A stretch of DNA of 64,000 nt from Thermopolyspora sp040678635 (GCF_040678635.1 NZ_JBFATZ010000019.1:62001-126000); one strand, 5' to 3'. Shown: positions 42,413-51,465, numbered from the stretch's first letter. Notes: a model not told the origin generated them from the letters alone. Numbers and translations: made by a program.

Positions 42413-43153
42413 ATGGGTAGCGTATTCCTCTATCTCGCCATTGTCCTGATGTGGCTGTGCGTCCTGGTGCCCATGTGGCTGCGCCGGGACCGCAATGACG
42501 ACGCCGAACTCGTCCCCGCCTTCAGCACCGACGACACCGCCTCCGAGGCAGGATCCGAGGCCGGACCCGACCCTGTGTCCGATCCTGCGTCCGACCCCGG
42601 GTCCGACCCTGGGTCCGACACCCTCTCCGAGCCCACTCCCACCCCCATGTCCGAGGCCTCCGCCGCCCCGACCGGCACCGCCTCCCCCCAGGGAGCCACC
42701 GCCGCCGTCGCCGACGACCCCGACGCCTCCGTCACCCCTCCTTCCGCACCCCCGAGCCCGACCTCCCGGACCGCCCGCCGCCGCGCCGCCGCCCGCCGCC
42801 GCGCCCGCCTCATCGCCCGGCGCCGCCGTCGCATGCTCTGGTCCATCCTCCTCGTCATCGCCTCCGCCATCACCGCCGCCACCGGCGTCGTCTCCTGGCT
42901 GGGCGTACTCCCCTCCGTCTTCCTCCTCCTCGGCTACCTCGTCATGCTCCGCATCGCCGTACGCATCGACGCCGAACGCCGCGCCCACGCCGCCCGAGCC
43001 CGCGCGGAACGCGCCCGCCGCCGCGCCCGCGAACGGGCCCGGGCCCTCGCCGCCCAACAGACCGCCGCCGAAATCCTCGAATTCGACGCCTCCCGCCGCG
43101 TCGAGGTCTTCGACCAGTACGCCGATCCGCCACGCCGCGCCGTCGGCGACTGA
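42413..43153 (+). CDS. Hypothetical membrane protein with an acidic repeat linker
   Basis: 246 residues from ATG 42413, with GGAGG upstream (CGGAGGTGGCCTC). TM1 is at residues 2-24 (SVFLYLAIVLMWLCVLVPMW). A 100-residue Ser/Asp/Pro/Thr linker follows, with tandem units such as SDPASDPGSDPGSD. A basic cluster (RRRAAARRRARLIARRRRRM) precedes two more helices (about 145-185), and a long Arg/Ala helix ends the protein. The short intracellular WLRRDRNDDAE after TM1 is typical of a widespread actinobacterial family near Moco genes. Function unknown; possibly envelope or division related. Confidence 0.75.
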   Translation: MGSVFLYLAIVLMWLCVLVPMWLRRDRNDDAELVPAFSTDDTASEAGSEAGPDPVSDPASDPGSDPGSDTLSEPTPTPMSEASAAPTGTASPQGATAAVADDPDASVTPPSAPPSPTSRTARRRAAARRRARLIARRRRRMLWSILLVIASAITAATGVVSWLGVLPSVFLLLGYLVMLRIAVRIDAERRAHAARARAERARRRARERARALAAQQTAAEILEFDASRRVEVFDQYADPPRRAVGD

Positions 43154-43202
43154 AACCCTGGCGCAGACTGCTCCCAAAGTTTGCTAACCTGGTCGAGTCC
43201 TA

Positions 43203-43276
43203 GGGGCTATAGCGCAGTCCGGTAGCGCACCTCGTTCGCATCGAGGGGGTCAGGGGTTCAAATCCCCTTAGCTCCA
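43203..43276 (+). tRNA. tRNA-Ala (anticodon CGC)
   Basis: 74 nt. Acceptor GGGGCTA with TAGCTCC (one G-T pair), D arm GCGC/GCGC, anticodon stem-loop CCTCG-TTCGCAT-CGAGG with anticodon CGC (codon GCG), T arm AGGGG-TTCAAAT-CCCCT, discriminator A. CCA is not encoded. Confidence 0.95.
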
Positions 43277-43338
43277 CCGCATGTCAGAGGCCGTTTCACC
43301 CTAACCGGTGAGGCGGCCTCGCCGCTTCCGCAGAGACT

Positions 43339-43659
43339 TCATCGCTCGTTGCCGGCGATGTGCGCGGCGACCAGCTTGCCGCTGGCGTCCAGCCAGCCGT
43401 TGCGCCCGGCGTGGGCGATCATCGCGGCGAATCGCTGGGGCCAGTCGGGGGCGTGGCTGCGGATTCGCGAGCGGAGCGCGGCGATGTCGAGCCAGACGTG
43501 GCCCGGTCCGCGCGGGCGGCCGAGTCCCGTACGGATGAGCATGGTGCCCACCGTCGCCTCGTCCAGTGGTCCCGCGGAGACGTGCAGGCGAGTGCAGTCG
43601 TCAGCCTCCTCGACGCTCACCTCGGGCCTTTCGGCGGTTCCCGTCACTTGGACGTACAT
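43339..43659 (-). CDS. Hypothetical protein
   Basis: 106 residues, just downstream (in reading order) of the LLM oxidoreductase with a 25-bp gap, so probably co-transcribed. The sequence has alternating strands (MYVQVTGTAERPEVSVEEAD, TRLHVSAGPLDEATVGTMLI), a WLDIAALRSRIR helix and a C-terminal helix (RFAAMIAHAGRNGWLDASG). Similar small proteins occur in actinomycete genomes, but I cannot name a family. Soluble, no signal peptide. Confidence 0.65.
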   Translation of the reverse strand: MYVQVTGTAERPEVSVEEADDCTRLHVSAGPLDEATVGTMLIRTGLGRPRGPGHVWLDIAALRSRIRSHAPDWPQRFAAMIAHAGRNGWLDASGKLVAAHIAGNER

Positions 43660-43684
43660 GCACGTACCTTTCTCAGATGCGGTG

Positions 43685-44722
43685 TCAGTCCAGTTGCGGG
43701 ATGACCTGCGCGCCGATGAGCTCGACCATGTCGATGAACTCTTCCGTGGGGCAGCCGCCCATGTTGAGGGAGATGAGGTTGGTGTCGGCGGTGAGCATCG
43801 CGGCGGCGCGGTTCAGCCGGTCGGCGACCTCGTCCGGGCTGCCGACGATGGCCGGTCCGTGTGTGGTCACGTGGTCGAAGTCGAGGGGGGTGTCGTAGAA
43901 CGGCGTCGGGGCGGGGGCGGCTCGGTTGCCCCGCTGCATCATGAGGTCGAAGTACTCGCGGTAACGCGGTTCCCAGCGGGCGCGGGCGCCCTGGCTGGTC
44001 TTGCCGACGTTGACGTGCCAGGCGGCGCCGACACGTGGCTCGCGGGCGTGGCCGTACGAGGCGAACTTCTCGCGGTAGGTCTCGACCACCGGCTTGAGCT
44101 TCTCGGGATCGCCGAACACGCTGGGCAGCAGCAGGTCCAAGCCGAGCCGGGCGGTCAGGTCGACGGTCGTCTCCGAGGCGCCGCCGCCCACCCACAGCGG
44201 TATCCCGTCGACCGGCGGGGGCTGCAGGGTGAACCCCTCGATCGGTGCGCGGTGCCGGGAGCCCGGCCAGTTCACGGTTTCGCCGCTCCACAGCTGGAGG
44301 AGCAGTTCGATCGCGTCGTTGAACAACTCGTGGGAGTCCTCGACGCGCTGGCCGAACAGGGCGTAGGTCGCGACGAAGAAGTGGCCGCGGCCCACGACGA
44401 CCTCGCAGCGGCCACCGGAGAGTACGTCGACCGTGGCGTAGTCCTCCGCGACGCGGACCGGGTCGAGGTTCGCGGCGAGGGTGACGCCCGTCGAGAGGCG
44501 GAGGTTCGTGGTCCGCTCGGCGATCGCCGCGAGGATCACCGGTGGCGCCGAGTAGATGTACTCAAGGCCGTGATGCTCGCCGATGTGCACACCGTGGAAT
44601 CCGGCCTCGTCGGCCACCGCGGACGCCTCGACGATCGCGCGGTGGCGTTCGGCCGGGGTGGGGCATACCCCGGTGATCGGATCGGTCAAGCGGTCACCCA
44701 GGTCCAGCAGACTGAGCTTCAT
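43685..44722 (-). CDS. LLM class flavin-dependent oxidoreductase
   Basis: 345 residues from ATG 44722, preceded by GAGAGGAAAAGATCCA. Luciferase-like monooxygenase features: ADEAGFHGVHIGEHHGLEYI, LRLSTGVTLAANLDPVRVAE, DYATVDVLSGGRCEVVVGRG, and the substrate loop PLWVGGGASETTVDLTAR. The fold uses FMNH2 or F420H2; which cofactor cannot be told here. It is divergent from an AraC-type regulator with 101 bp between starts, so that regulator probably controls it. Confidence 0.9.
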   Translation of the reverse strand: MKLSLLDLGDRLTDPITGVCPTPAERHRAIVEASAVADEAGFHGVHIGEHHGLEYIYSAPPVILAAIAERTTNLRLSTGVTLAANLDPVRVAEDYATVDVLSGGRCEVVVGRGHFFVATYALFGQRVEDSHELFNDAIELLLQLWSGETVNWPGSRHRAPIEGFTLQPPPVDGIPLWVGGGASETTVDLTARLGLDLLLPSVFGDPEKLKPVVETYREKFASYGHAREPRVGAAWHVNVGKTSQGARARWEPRYREYFDLMMQRGNRAAPAPTPFYDTPLDFDHVTTHGPAIVGSPDEVADRLNRAAAMLTADTNLISLNMGGCPTEEFIDMVELIGAQVIPQLD

Positions 44723-44823
44723 TGGATCTTTTCCTCTCGTGCAGGCGTGATCGGTGCCTTTCTGCTCACGGGGAGAGTCTCGGCCTTGGTGCAGGTGCCG
44801 TACCACCGGTAAACTGACGCCTG

Positions 44824-45606
44824 ATGCAGGAAATCCGCCAACCTTCCCTCGATGTCGGCGAGCCGGAGGAAGCGCCTCGCGGTCGGGCCTGGCTTCCGCA
44901 CGGCTTCCGTCTTGAGACCCACTCCCATGTCGACGGTCAGCTGGTGTACGCGGCGTCCGGCATCTTGGCCACCACGACCGAGCGCGGGACATGGGTGGCG
45001 CCTGCCCACCGGGTCACCTGGACGCCGCCGGGGTTCGAGCATTCCCATCGCTTCTACGGCAACACCGATGCCCGGCTCCTGACCATTCCGGCCCACGAGT
45101 GCGGCGACCTCGCGGCGCACCCCAGCGTGTTCGCGGTGAGTCCGCTGTTGCGCGAGGCGCTGCTGGCGCTGACCGGCCGGAACTGGAGATCTCTCGACGC
45201 CGAGAACCGGCTGCGTGCCGTGGTCATCGACGAGCTCGTCGAGACGCCCGAGCAGTCCCTGCATCTGCCTGAGCCGCGTGATGACCGGCTGCGTGTCGTC
45301 ACCGACCTGCTGCGGGCCGATCCCGGCCAGAACACGACCCTTGCCGAGCTGGGGCGTGCCGCGGGAGCGAGTGAGCGCACGCTGAGCCGTCTGTTTCAGA
45401 CCGATCTGGGGATGAGTTTCCAGCGCTGGCGCACGATCCTGCGCATCCACCACGCCTTGGTCCACCTCACCGACGGCCAGTCGGTCACCGACACCGCGAT
45501 CGCCTGCGGGTGGTCCAATCCGTCGACCTTCATCGAGGCGTTCACCGCGGTCGTCGGCCAGACCCCGGGCCGATACCAGGCCGACCTGCATCATCACGCT
45601 TCGTAG
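44824..45606 (+). CDS. AraC family transcriptional regulator
   Basis: 260 residues. N-terminal cupin-like sensor (LPHGFRLETHSHVDGQLVYA, VTWTPPGFEHSHRFYG). C-terminal double HTH: DRLRVVTDLLRADPGQNTTL with LAELGRAAGASERTLSRLFQ, then MSFQRWRTILRIHHALVHL and DTAIACGWSNPSTFIEAFTA with GQTPGRYQ. It lies between the divergent LLM oxidoreductase and the downstream hydroxylase genes, and likely controls both in response to a small, perhaps aromatic, ligand. Confidence 0.9.
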   Translation: MQEIRQPSLDVGEPEEAPRGRAWLPHGFRLETHSHVDGQLVYAASGILATTTERGTWVAPAHRVTWTPPGFEHSHRFYGNTDARLLTIPAHECGDLAAHPSVFAVSPLLREALLALTGRNWRSLDAENRLRAVVIDELVETPEQSLHLPEPRDDRLRVVTDLLRADPGQNTTLAELGRAAGASERTLSRLFQTDLGMSFQRWRTILRIHHALVHLTDGQSVTDTAIACGWSNPSTFIEAFTAVVGQTPGRYQADLHHHAS

Positions 45607-45760
45607 CGTGTCTGAGCCCGCCCAGGTTGGCGGGTTTTCGTTATTGCCTGTCCGTGTAGCGGTTGTCGGCAGTCGGTCGGCGGGGCCACGGTGGTGGTCG
45701 ACGGCGCTCGTGCCGTTCGGGCTGTCGACCACCACAACTCCTGAAGGAGGACGAAAGCGG

Positions 45761-46924
45761 ATGAACCAGGCAGAGGAGAGCACCACCGTGGTCATCGTGG
45801 GCGGCGGGGTTGCCGGGCTCGCGCTCGGCAACTTCCTGCTGCGCAGCGGAATCGACTGCGTGATTCTGGAGAAGCGCAGCCGCGAATATGTCGAGAATCG
45901 GCACAGGGCCGGGTCCCTCGATGCCCGGGGGGTGCGCATGTTGCGCGAGTGGGGGCTCGGAGAGGCGATAGAAGAGGTCGATCACGGCTCTTCCGATGCG
46001 AACATGCCGCTGATCATCGACGGGGAGAAGCGGCAGTGGAAGATGGACGAGAGCAACGCGGACGATCTGGACGCCGTCTTCTGCCCGCAGCAGGTCCTCG
46101 TACGGAACCTCATCAAGATATTCCTGCGGGACGGCGGCGACCTCCGCTTCGAATCCGAGGATGTCTGTCTGGAGGGCATCGACACCGAGCGTCCCGTGGT
46201 TCGCTACCGGGACGCCGCCGGTTCGGCGAAGGCGATCGGCTGTGATTTCGTCGCAGGCAGCGACGGCTATCACGGTGTCAGCAGGACCGGAATCCCCGCC
46301 GACGTCCTCAACTGTTACACCCATGAGTTCGGGTACGCCTGGCTCACCATCCTGGCGGAGGTGCCGGCGAATCCGCCGGCCGTGATGGCCGTGCACTCCC
46401 GTGGCTTCGCCGCGCAGATCACCCGTGGCCCGAACGCGAGTCGCCTGTACTTGCAGTGCCCGGTCACCGACACCATCGACCAGTGGCCGGACGAGCGCAT
46501 CTGGAGCGAACTGGAATTGCGTTTCGGTGAGCCGCCGGCGGTCAAGGGCCCGATCGTGAGCAAGCAGGTCGTACCGCTTCGTGGTGTCGTCTTCGACCCC
46601 ATGAGCTACGGCAGGCTCTACCTCGTCGGGGACGCGGCGCACATCATCTCTCCGATGAGCGCGGAAGGGATGAGTCTCGCCCTCCACGACGCCGAGGTGC
46701 TCGCCCGGGCGGTCATCCAGTACGTCGAGAAGGACGATTCGAGCCTGCTCGACAGCTACTCCGACACCTGTCTGACCCACACCTGGGAGCGTCAGGCATC
46801 CGCGGTGTGGATGACCGAGACCATGCATGAGTCCGGTGACGCCGGTTACGCAGGGGAGTTCCGCAAGCGGGTCGCACGAGTGAATCTGGAGACCATCCTG
46901 CAGCCCCGCACATCCGACATCTGA
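45761..46924 (+). CDS. FAD-dependent aromatic hydroxylase (4-hydroxybenzoate 3-monooxygenase-like)
   Basis: 387 residues from ATG 45761 (AAGGAGG 10 bases upstream). FAD-binding VIVGGGVAGLALGNFLLRSG at the N-terminus, the R-x-A-G-x-L-D element (RHRAGSLDARGVRMLREWGL), the DG motif FVAGSDGYHGVSRT, and the GD motif LYLVGDAAHIISPMSAEGMS. Length and layout fit PobA-type group A flavin monooxygenases. A flavin reductase gene follows at 10 bp, which is unusual because PobA enzymes reduce their own FAD. Substrate likely a hydroxylated benzoate. Confidence 0.8.
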   Translation: MNQAEESTTVVIVGGGVAGLALGNFLLRSGIDCVILEKRSREYVENRHRAGSLDARGVRMLREWGLGEAIEEVDHGSSDANMPLIIDGEKRQWKMDESNADDLDAVFCPQQVLVRNLIKIFLRDGGDLRFESEDVCLEGIDTERPVVRYRDAAGSAKAIGCDFVAGSDGYHGVSRTGIPADVLNCYTHEFGYAWLTILAEVPANPPAVMAVHSRGFAAQITRGPNASRLYLQCPVTDTIDQWPDERIWSELELRFGEPPAVKGPIVSKQVVPLRGVVFDPMSYGRLYLVGDAAHIISPMSAEGMSLALHDAEVLARAVIQYVEKDDSSLLDSYSDTCLTHTWERQASAVWMTETMHESGDAGYAGEFRKRVARVNLETILQPRTSDI

Positions 46925-46934
46925 CCGCCAAACC

Positions 46935-47444
46935 ATGATCGAGATCGAAGTGTTCAACCAGGATCCGAAGCGGCTCCGCCAGGCGTTCGGCTGCTTCCCC
47001 TCCGGCGTGGTGGCGCTGGCGGCGATGGACGGCGACGAACCGGTAGGAATGGCGATCGCCTCGTTCACGCCGGTTTCCCTCGCGCCGCCGCTGGTTTCCG
47101 TCTGCGTCCAGAACACCTCGCGGACCTGGCCCCGCCTGCGGGGCCGCACGCGGGTCGGCCTGAGCGTGCTGGCCGAAGGGCATGACGACGTCGCGCTGCG
47201 ATTGTCGTCCAAGGAGGGGGACCGGTTCGCCGGCGTCGACTGGGAGGCGACCTCGGACGGGAGCGTGTTCGTGCACGGCGCCACCGCCGTCCTGAACTGC
47301 CGCGTTTACGGCGAGATCCCGGCCGGAGACCACGTGATGGTCCTCTTGGAGGTCCTCGGCCTGGGGGCGCAGCCGGATGGGGCGCCGCTGGTCTTCCACG
47401 GCAGCCGGTTCCGCTCTCTGGCGGCGGGCGCGAAGGCGGCATGA
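46935..47444 (+). CDS. Flavin reductase family protein
   Basis: 169 residues from ATG 46935. The flavin reductase-like fold is clear: LRQAFGCFPSGVVALAAMDG, VGMAIASFTPVSLAPPLVSV, then VGLSVLAEGHDDVALRLSSK, DRFAGVDWEA and VLNCRVYGEIPAGDHVMVLL, ending near PLVFHGSRFRSL. It supplies reduced FMN or FAD to a partner monooxygenase; candidates are the preceding hydroxylase or the LLM enzyme across the AraC gene. Confidence 0.9.
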   Translation: MIEIEVFNQDPKRLRQAFGCFPSGVVALAAMDGDEPVGMAIASFTPVSLAPPLVSVCVQNTSRTWPRLRGRTRVGLSVLAEGHDDVALRLSSKEGDRFAGVDWEATSDGSVFVHGATAVLNCRVYGEIPAGDHVMVLLEVLGLGAQPDGAPLVFHGSRFRSLAAGAKAA

Positions 47445-47499
47445 CCGGAGACCCACAAGCGCCTGCGGCGGCCGCCGCGGGCCAGAGGCGACGTGGACC

Positions 47500-48111
47500 T
47501 CACCCGCCACGCCGATCCGAGGGTTCGGGTCCGGGGCGCAGGGCGTCGGCGATGAGGTTGAGCAGTCGTCCCGTGCGCTGTGGGGCGTCGAGGGCCGTCG
47601 TCGACAGGAAGACGCCGAGGAGCATCGCGATGACGTCCTCGGGTTCGACGTCCGAACGGAGTGAACCGGCGCGCGCCCCACTCGCGAGGATCGTTCCGAT
47701 CGCGGCGGTGAGGCGCTCCCTCGTGGTCGGCGTCGCGATCCGTCCGGAGGCCCAGCCGGCGCGGAGCGTGTCGACCATTCCGCGTTTTGTCGCGACGAAC
47801 GACGCGTAGCGCTCCATCCACGCGCGGATGGCGATCTCGGGCGGGTACTCGTCCAGCAGGGTGGCGGCGCCGGCGGCGAGGTCGTCGAGTTCGGCCGCGT
47901 AGACGGCCTCGACGAGCGCCTCGCGGGTGGGGAAGTGGCGGTAGAGCGTGCCGATCCCCACGCCGGCCTCGCGGGCGATGGCCTCCAGGGCGACGGTGTC
48001 GTCGGCCGTGGCGAAGGCGGCACGGGCGACCGCGATGAGCTTTTCGCGGTTGCGTCGCGCGTCGGCCCGTCCGGGGCGGGCGGTGCCGGGCGTTGATTCA
48101 AGGGAGCTCAA
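47500..48111 (-). CDS. TetR family regulator
   Basis: 203 residues from TTG 48111. HTH: RNREKLIAVARAAFATADDT then LEAIAREAGVGIGTLYRHFP with TREALVEAVYAAEL. The C-terminal domain carries WMERYASFVATKRGMVDTLR and TPTTRERLTAAIGTILASGA, common in a group of regulators linked to reductases. Divergent from an aldo/keto reductase gene, with two palindromes between the starts. Its first codon lies one base from the first palindrome, so autoregulation is likely. Confidence 0.9.
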   Translation of the reverse strand: MSSLESTPGTARPGRADARRNREKLIAVARAAFATADDTVALEAIAREAGVGIGTLYRHFPTREALVEAVYAAELDDLAAGAATLLDEYPPEIAIRAWMERYASFVATKRGMVDTLRAGWASGRIATPTTRERLTAAIGTILASGARAGSLRSDVEPEDVIAMLLGVFLSTTALDAPQRTGRLLNLIADALRPGPEPSDRRGG

Positions 48112-48164
48112 AGCGGAGGTCCCTCCGGTAGTGTTAGAGTCGCATTAGCGGAGGGCCCTCCGCT
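48112..48164. promoter_or_regulatory. Paired TetR operators
   Basis: A perfect 18-bp palindrome AGCGGAGGGCCCTCCGCT (48147-48164) and a near copy AGCGGAGGTCCCTCCGGT (48112-48129), centres 35 bp apart, between the divergent TetR and aldo/keto reductase starts. They are probably bound by the TetR product to repress both genes. Confidence 0.75.
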
Positions 48165-48209
48165 TTTGTCAACGTTCTTTTCGCCAACATTCATGAGGAT
48201 GGAAATTCC

Positions 48210-49154
48210 ATGATGTCACCCGGCACCTCATCGTCCGACGTCACGGCCACCGGCGTACCGCGTCCCGGCGGCGCCGGCCTGCTCGCCGGGCGTACCGTCT
48301 CGCGCGTCGGATTCGGCGCGATGCAGCTGGAACGCCTGCACGGCGACCGCGATGCCGCGATCGCGCTGCTGCGCCGTGCCGTCGAGCTCGGCGCCGATCA
48401 CGTCGACACGGCCCAGTTCTACGGCGACGGCTTCGTCAACGGCTGCATCCGCGAGGTGATCGGCACCCGGGACGATGTCCTGGTCGCGAGCAAGGTCGGC
48501 GCCGACCCGAACCCGGGGGGACGCATCCCGCTGCGCCCGGCCCAGCGGCCCGAGCAGCTCCGGGCGAGCGTGGAGGACAACCTGCGCAGCCTCGGCACGG
48601 AGCAGATCCCGCTGGTGAACCTCCGGCGGCTTGAGACCGGCCCGGGCCTGCGCGCCGAAGGCGACCAGGCGGTCGATGTCGACGACCAGCTCGCGGTGAT
48701 GACGGCGCTGCGCGACGAGGGCAAGATCGGCGCGATCGGGCTGAGCGCCGTGACCCTGGACACGCTGCGCCGCGCGCTCCCGGCGGGGATCGCCTGCGTG
48801 CAGAACGCCTACAGCCTGGTGAGCCGCGACGACGAGGACCTGCTCGACCTCTGCGTCGCCGAAGGGATCGCCTGGGTGCCGTTCTTCCCGCTCGGCGGCG
48901 CCTTCCCCGGCCTGCCGAAGGTGACCGACGAGCCCGCGGTGCGGGACGCGGCGCAAGCCCTCGGCCGCACCCCCGCCCAGCTCGGCCTCGCCTGGCTGCT
49001 GCATCACGCGCCGAACGTGCTGCTCATCCCGGGCACCGCCGACGCCGACCATCTCGCGGCGAACATCGCCGCCGGAGCGATCGAGCTCGACGATGTCACC
49101 CTGGCCGCGCTGGACGCCGTGGAATCCAAGCCGGGCGACATCGCCTTCGCATGA
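48210..49154 (+). CDS. Aldo/keto reductase
   Basis: 314 residues from ATG 48210 (ATG 48213 also fits). TIM-barrel AKR features: VSRVGFGAMQLERLHG, ADHVDTAQFYGDGFVNGCIR (Asp and Tyr of the tetrad), DVLVASKVGADPNPGG (Lys), IGAIGLSAVTLDTLRRALPA, VQNAYSLVSRDDEDLLDLCV and LLIPGTADADHLAANIAAGA (NADPH site). The usual catalytic His position reads VNLRRLETG, so His appears replaced by Arg, as in some members of this subgroup. Likely repressed by the divergent TetR. Confidence 0.9.
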   Translation: MMSPGTSSSDVTATGVPRPGGAGLLAGRTVSRVGFGAMQLERLHGDRDAAIALLRRAVELGADHVDTAQFYGDGFVNGCIREVIGTRDDVLVASKVGADPNPGGRIPLRPAQRPEQLRASVEDNLRSLGTEQIPLVNLRRLETGPGLRAEGDQAVDVDDQLAVMTALRDEGKIGAIGLSAVTLDTLRRALPAGIACVQNAYSLVSRDDEDLLDLCVAEGIAWVPFFPLGGAFPGLPKVTDEPAVRDAAQALGRTPAQLGLAWLLHHAPNVLLIPGTADADHLAANIAAGAIELDDVTLAALDAVESKPGDIAFA

Positions 49155-49241
49155 GATTCGCGTGAGACGCGGCGGCTCCGGGAGCGCATGGCGAGGGGCC
49201 ACTCCTGCTCGCGCCGCTGCCGCCGCCGGGCGGCCGAGCGA

Positions 49242-49853
49242 TCACACCAGTTCGCCCGGCAGCAGGCTGAACAGCACCGAGTCGCGGCGCTCGCCCTTGA
49301 ACCGCAGGTGCGAGCGCAGCACCCCCTCCCGTACGAACCCGCAGCGCTCGGCCACCCGCTGCGAGGCGTCGTTGTCGGGCGCACACGTCAGCTCAAGGCG
49401 GGCCAGCCGGAGACGGTCGAACGCCCAGCCCGCCAGCAGTCGCAGCGCGCGGGTGGCGACCCCGCGTCCGCGCGCGTGCGCCACCAGCCAGTAGCCGATC
49501 GCCGCACGCTCCTGGTCATGGTCGACGTCGTAGAGAGACGCGCCGCCGAGGACGCGGGCCTGATCGGTCGCGTCGACCACGGCGAGGGCGAGCTCCTCGC
49601 CGGCGAGGCGTGCCTCCTCCTCACCGGCGAAGCGCCGCAGCACGTGCTCCTCGGTGAAGGGCTCGGCCAGCGGCCAGGAGTAACGCAGGCACAGTGGGTC
49701 GCGGAAGCCGGCGAACCGCTGCGGCACATCCGCTCCGCGCCACCGGCGCAGCGCCACGACCGCATCGGTGAGCGGAGGGTCCGGGAACGGCAACATCGGC
49801 ACAGTCCACGACGGTACGGCGATGCCGTTGGTTCCTCGCATCGAAACGGCCAC
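49242..49853 (-). CDS. GNAT acetyltransferase, RimJ/RimL-like
   Basis: 203 residues; an internal start is possible after the weak first codons. Motifs: VVALRRWRGADVPQRFAGFR, LALAVVDATDQARVLGGASL, QERAAIGYWLVAHARGRGVA (acetyl-CoA loop), TRALRLLAGWAFDRLRLARL and DNDASQRVAERCGFVREGVL. It converges on the aldo/keto reductase. It follows the secreted peptidase gene (stop 49855) with no gap, so it is likely co-transcribed with it. Confidence 0.85.
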   Translation of the reverse strand: MAVSMRGTNGIAVPSWTVPMLPFPDPPLTDAVVALRRWRGADVPQRFAGFRDPLCLRYSWPLAEPFTEEHVLRRFAGEEEARLAGEELALAVVDATDQARVLGGASLYDVDHDQERAAIGYWLVAHARGRGVATRALRLLAGWAFDRLRLARLELTCAPDNDASQRVAERCGFVREGVLRSHLRFKGERRDSVLFSLLPGELV

Positions 49854-49854
49854 C

Positions 49855-51396
49855 TCACTCGGCCCGCGGCTCGACGGCGGGGCAACGCGAACCGGGCGGG
49901 GGAGTCCGCAGGCTGAGCAGGTACCGCTCGGTCGCCGCGGCGGCGCACGCGCTGCCCAGCGAGTACACGCCGTGTCCCCAGCCGTCGTAGGTCAGCAGCG
50001 CCGCACCGGACTGACGTGCCACGTTGCGCGCCCACTCGTGCGGCGTGGCCGGGTCGTACCGGCTGTTGATCAGCAGAACCGGGACTCCCTTCCACCGCGG
50101 CGGCTCCTGGGGAACGCGGGTCGCGGTCGGCCAGCCGACGCACGATATGGTCGCGGCCCAGGCCTGCGCCGGCAGCCTCATGTCCGGTGCCACCCGGGCG
50201 AGCCCGCGCAGGTACGCGCGGACCTCGGCGGCGCCGCGCACCGGCAGCCGCCAGTCCTGGCAGAAGATGGGCATGGACGGATTCTCGACCGTCTCCTCCC
50301 GCGTGGCCTTCTCCACGGGGCGGCTGGTGGAGGACGTCCTCGGCCTGTTCGCCAGCATCTTCGCGTGGTCCTGCGACAGCGACTTCCAATACGGGCCGAA
50401 GAAGGCGTACTGGGCGTCGGCGAGCAGATCGAAGGCGGTCTTCGGCTCCGACGTACGCGGATCCACCAGCGTGCCACGCTCGGCCCTGGCGCGGAGTTCG
50501 GCGAAGACGCGGCGGACGTCCTTGCCGTGCAGGGCGCAGTCGGTCGATCGGCGGCACCAGGCCACGTACTGATCGAAGCCATCCTGTACGGCTTTCGCCT
50601 CACTGCGCAGGAAATCCCACGTGGTGGCCCGGCTGTGGTCCATGGTGCTGTCGAGCACCATGGCGCGCACCCGCTCCGGGAACAGCCGTGCGTACTGCTG
50701 GCCCAGCAGGGTGCCGTACGAGTTGCCGTAGAAATTCAGTGTGTCCTCGCCGAGGCCCTCCCGTATCGCGTCCATGTCCCGTGCGACGCTCGCGCTGTCC
50801 ACGAAGTCGAACAGCGGGCCGCTCACCTGCCGGCAGCTCTCGCCGTGCGCGCGCATGGTCTCGCCAAGGCGACGGAATTGCCGGGTCGTGACGGGGAACA
50901 CGTCCTCGGGCCGCAACGTCAGCGGGCGGCACCGGATCTGGTGGCTGCGCCCCACCCCCCGAGGATCGAACCCGATGATGTCGAAGCGGCGGCGCACCTC
51001 GGCGGGAAATTGCTTGGCCATGCCTCCCGCGCGCACGTCGTTGAAGCCCGAGCCTCCCGGGCCACCCGGGTTGACGAGCAGAGCGCCGATGCGGGAGGCG
51101 GGCTCGGTCGCCCTGCGCCGGGCGAGCGCGATGTCGATCTTCGGTCCGCCGGGGCGGGACCAGTCGATCGGCACCGTCACGGTGCCGCACTCCACATCCG
51201 AATCCCCCGGATCCCCCGGATCTACCGAACCCCGTAAGTCCCCCGGATCTCCCGAGTCCTTCGAATCGTCCGAACACGGCTTCCAGCCGATGGACGCCGT
51301 CTCAAGACGCGGCTCGTCCTGCGCGTTCGCGGGCGCGGGCGTGATGCCGAGCGCAGCGGTGGCCACCAGCGCGGCGGCCCAGGCTTTTCGTTTCAA
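49855..51396 (-). CDS. Secreted alpha/beta hydrolase, TAP family (tripeptidyl aminopeptidase-like)
   Basis: 513 residues from ATG 51396. Signal peptide (WAAALVATAALGITPAPANA, cleavage about 25-26). A low-complexity Asp/Gly/Pro/Ser stretch (DSGDPGD ... DPGDPGDSD, about 45-70) precedes VPIDWSRPGGPKIDIALARR, typical of Streptomyces TAP/SlpD enzymes. Active site: FYGNSYGTLLGQQYARLFPE (Ser), LINSRYDPATPHEWAR (Asp) and YDGWGHGVYSLGSACAAAAT (His). The oxyanion loop is LLVNPGGPGGSGF. Cysteine pairs fit extracellular disulfides. Cleaves peptides or esters outside the cell. Confidence 0.9.
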   Translation of the reverse strand: MKRKAWAAALVATAALGITPAPANAQDEPRLETASIGWKPCSDDSKDSGDPGDLRGSVDPGDPGDSDVECGTVTVPIDWSRPGGPKIDIALARRRATEPASRIGALLVNPGGPGGSGFNDVRAGGMAKQFPAEVRRRFDIIGFDPRGVGRSHQIRCRPLTLRPEDVFPVTTRQFRRLGETMRAHGESCRQVSGPLFDFVDSASVARDMDAIREGLGEDTLNFYGNSYGTLLGQQYARLFPERVRAMVLDSTMDHSRATTWDFLRSEAKAVQDGFDQYVAWCRRSTDCALHGKDVRRVFAELRARAERGTLVDPRTSEPKTAFDLLADAQYAFFGPYWKSLSQDHAKMLANRPRTSSTSRPVEKATREETVENPSMPIFCQDWRLPVRGAAEVRAYLRGLARVAPDMRLPAQAWAATISCVGWPTATRVPQEPPRWKGVPVLLINSRYDPATPHEWARNVARQSGAALLTYDGWGHGVYSLGSACAAAATERYLLSLRTPPPGSRCPAVEPRAE

Positions 51397-51465
51397 CGTG
51401 TGTCCTTTCCAGTGCCGAACATGAAGAGCGCCGTACAGGATTCGTCGTACGCGGCCGTGGCGCGG

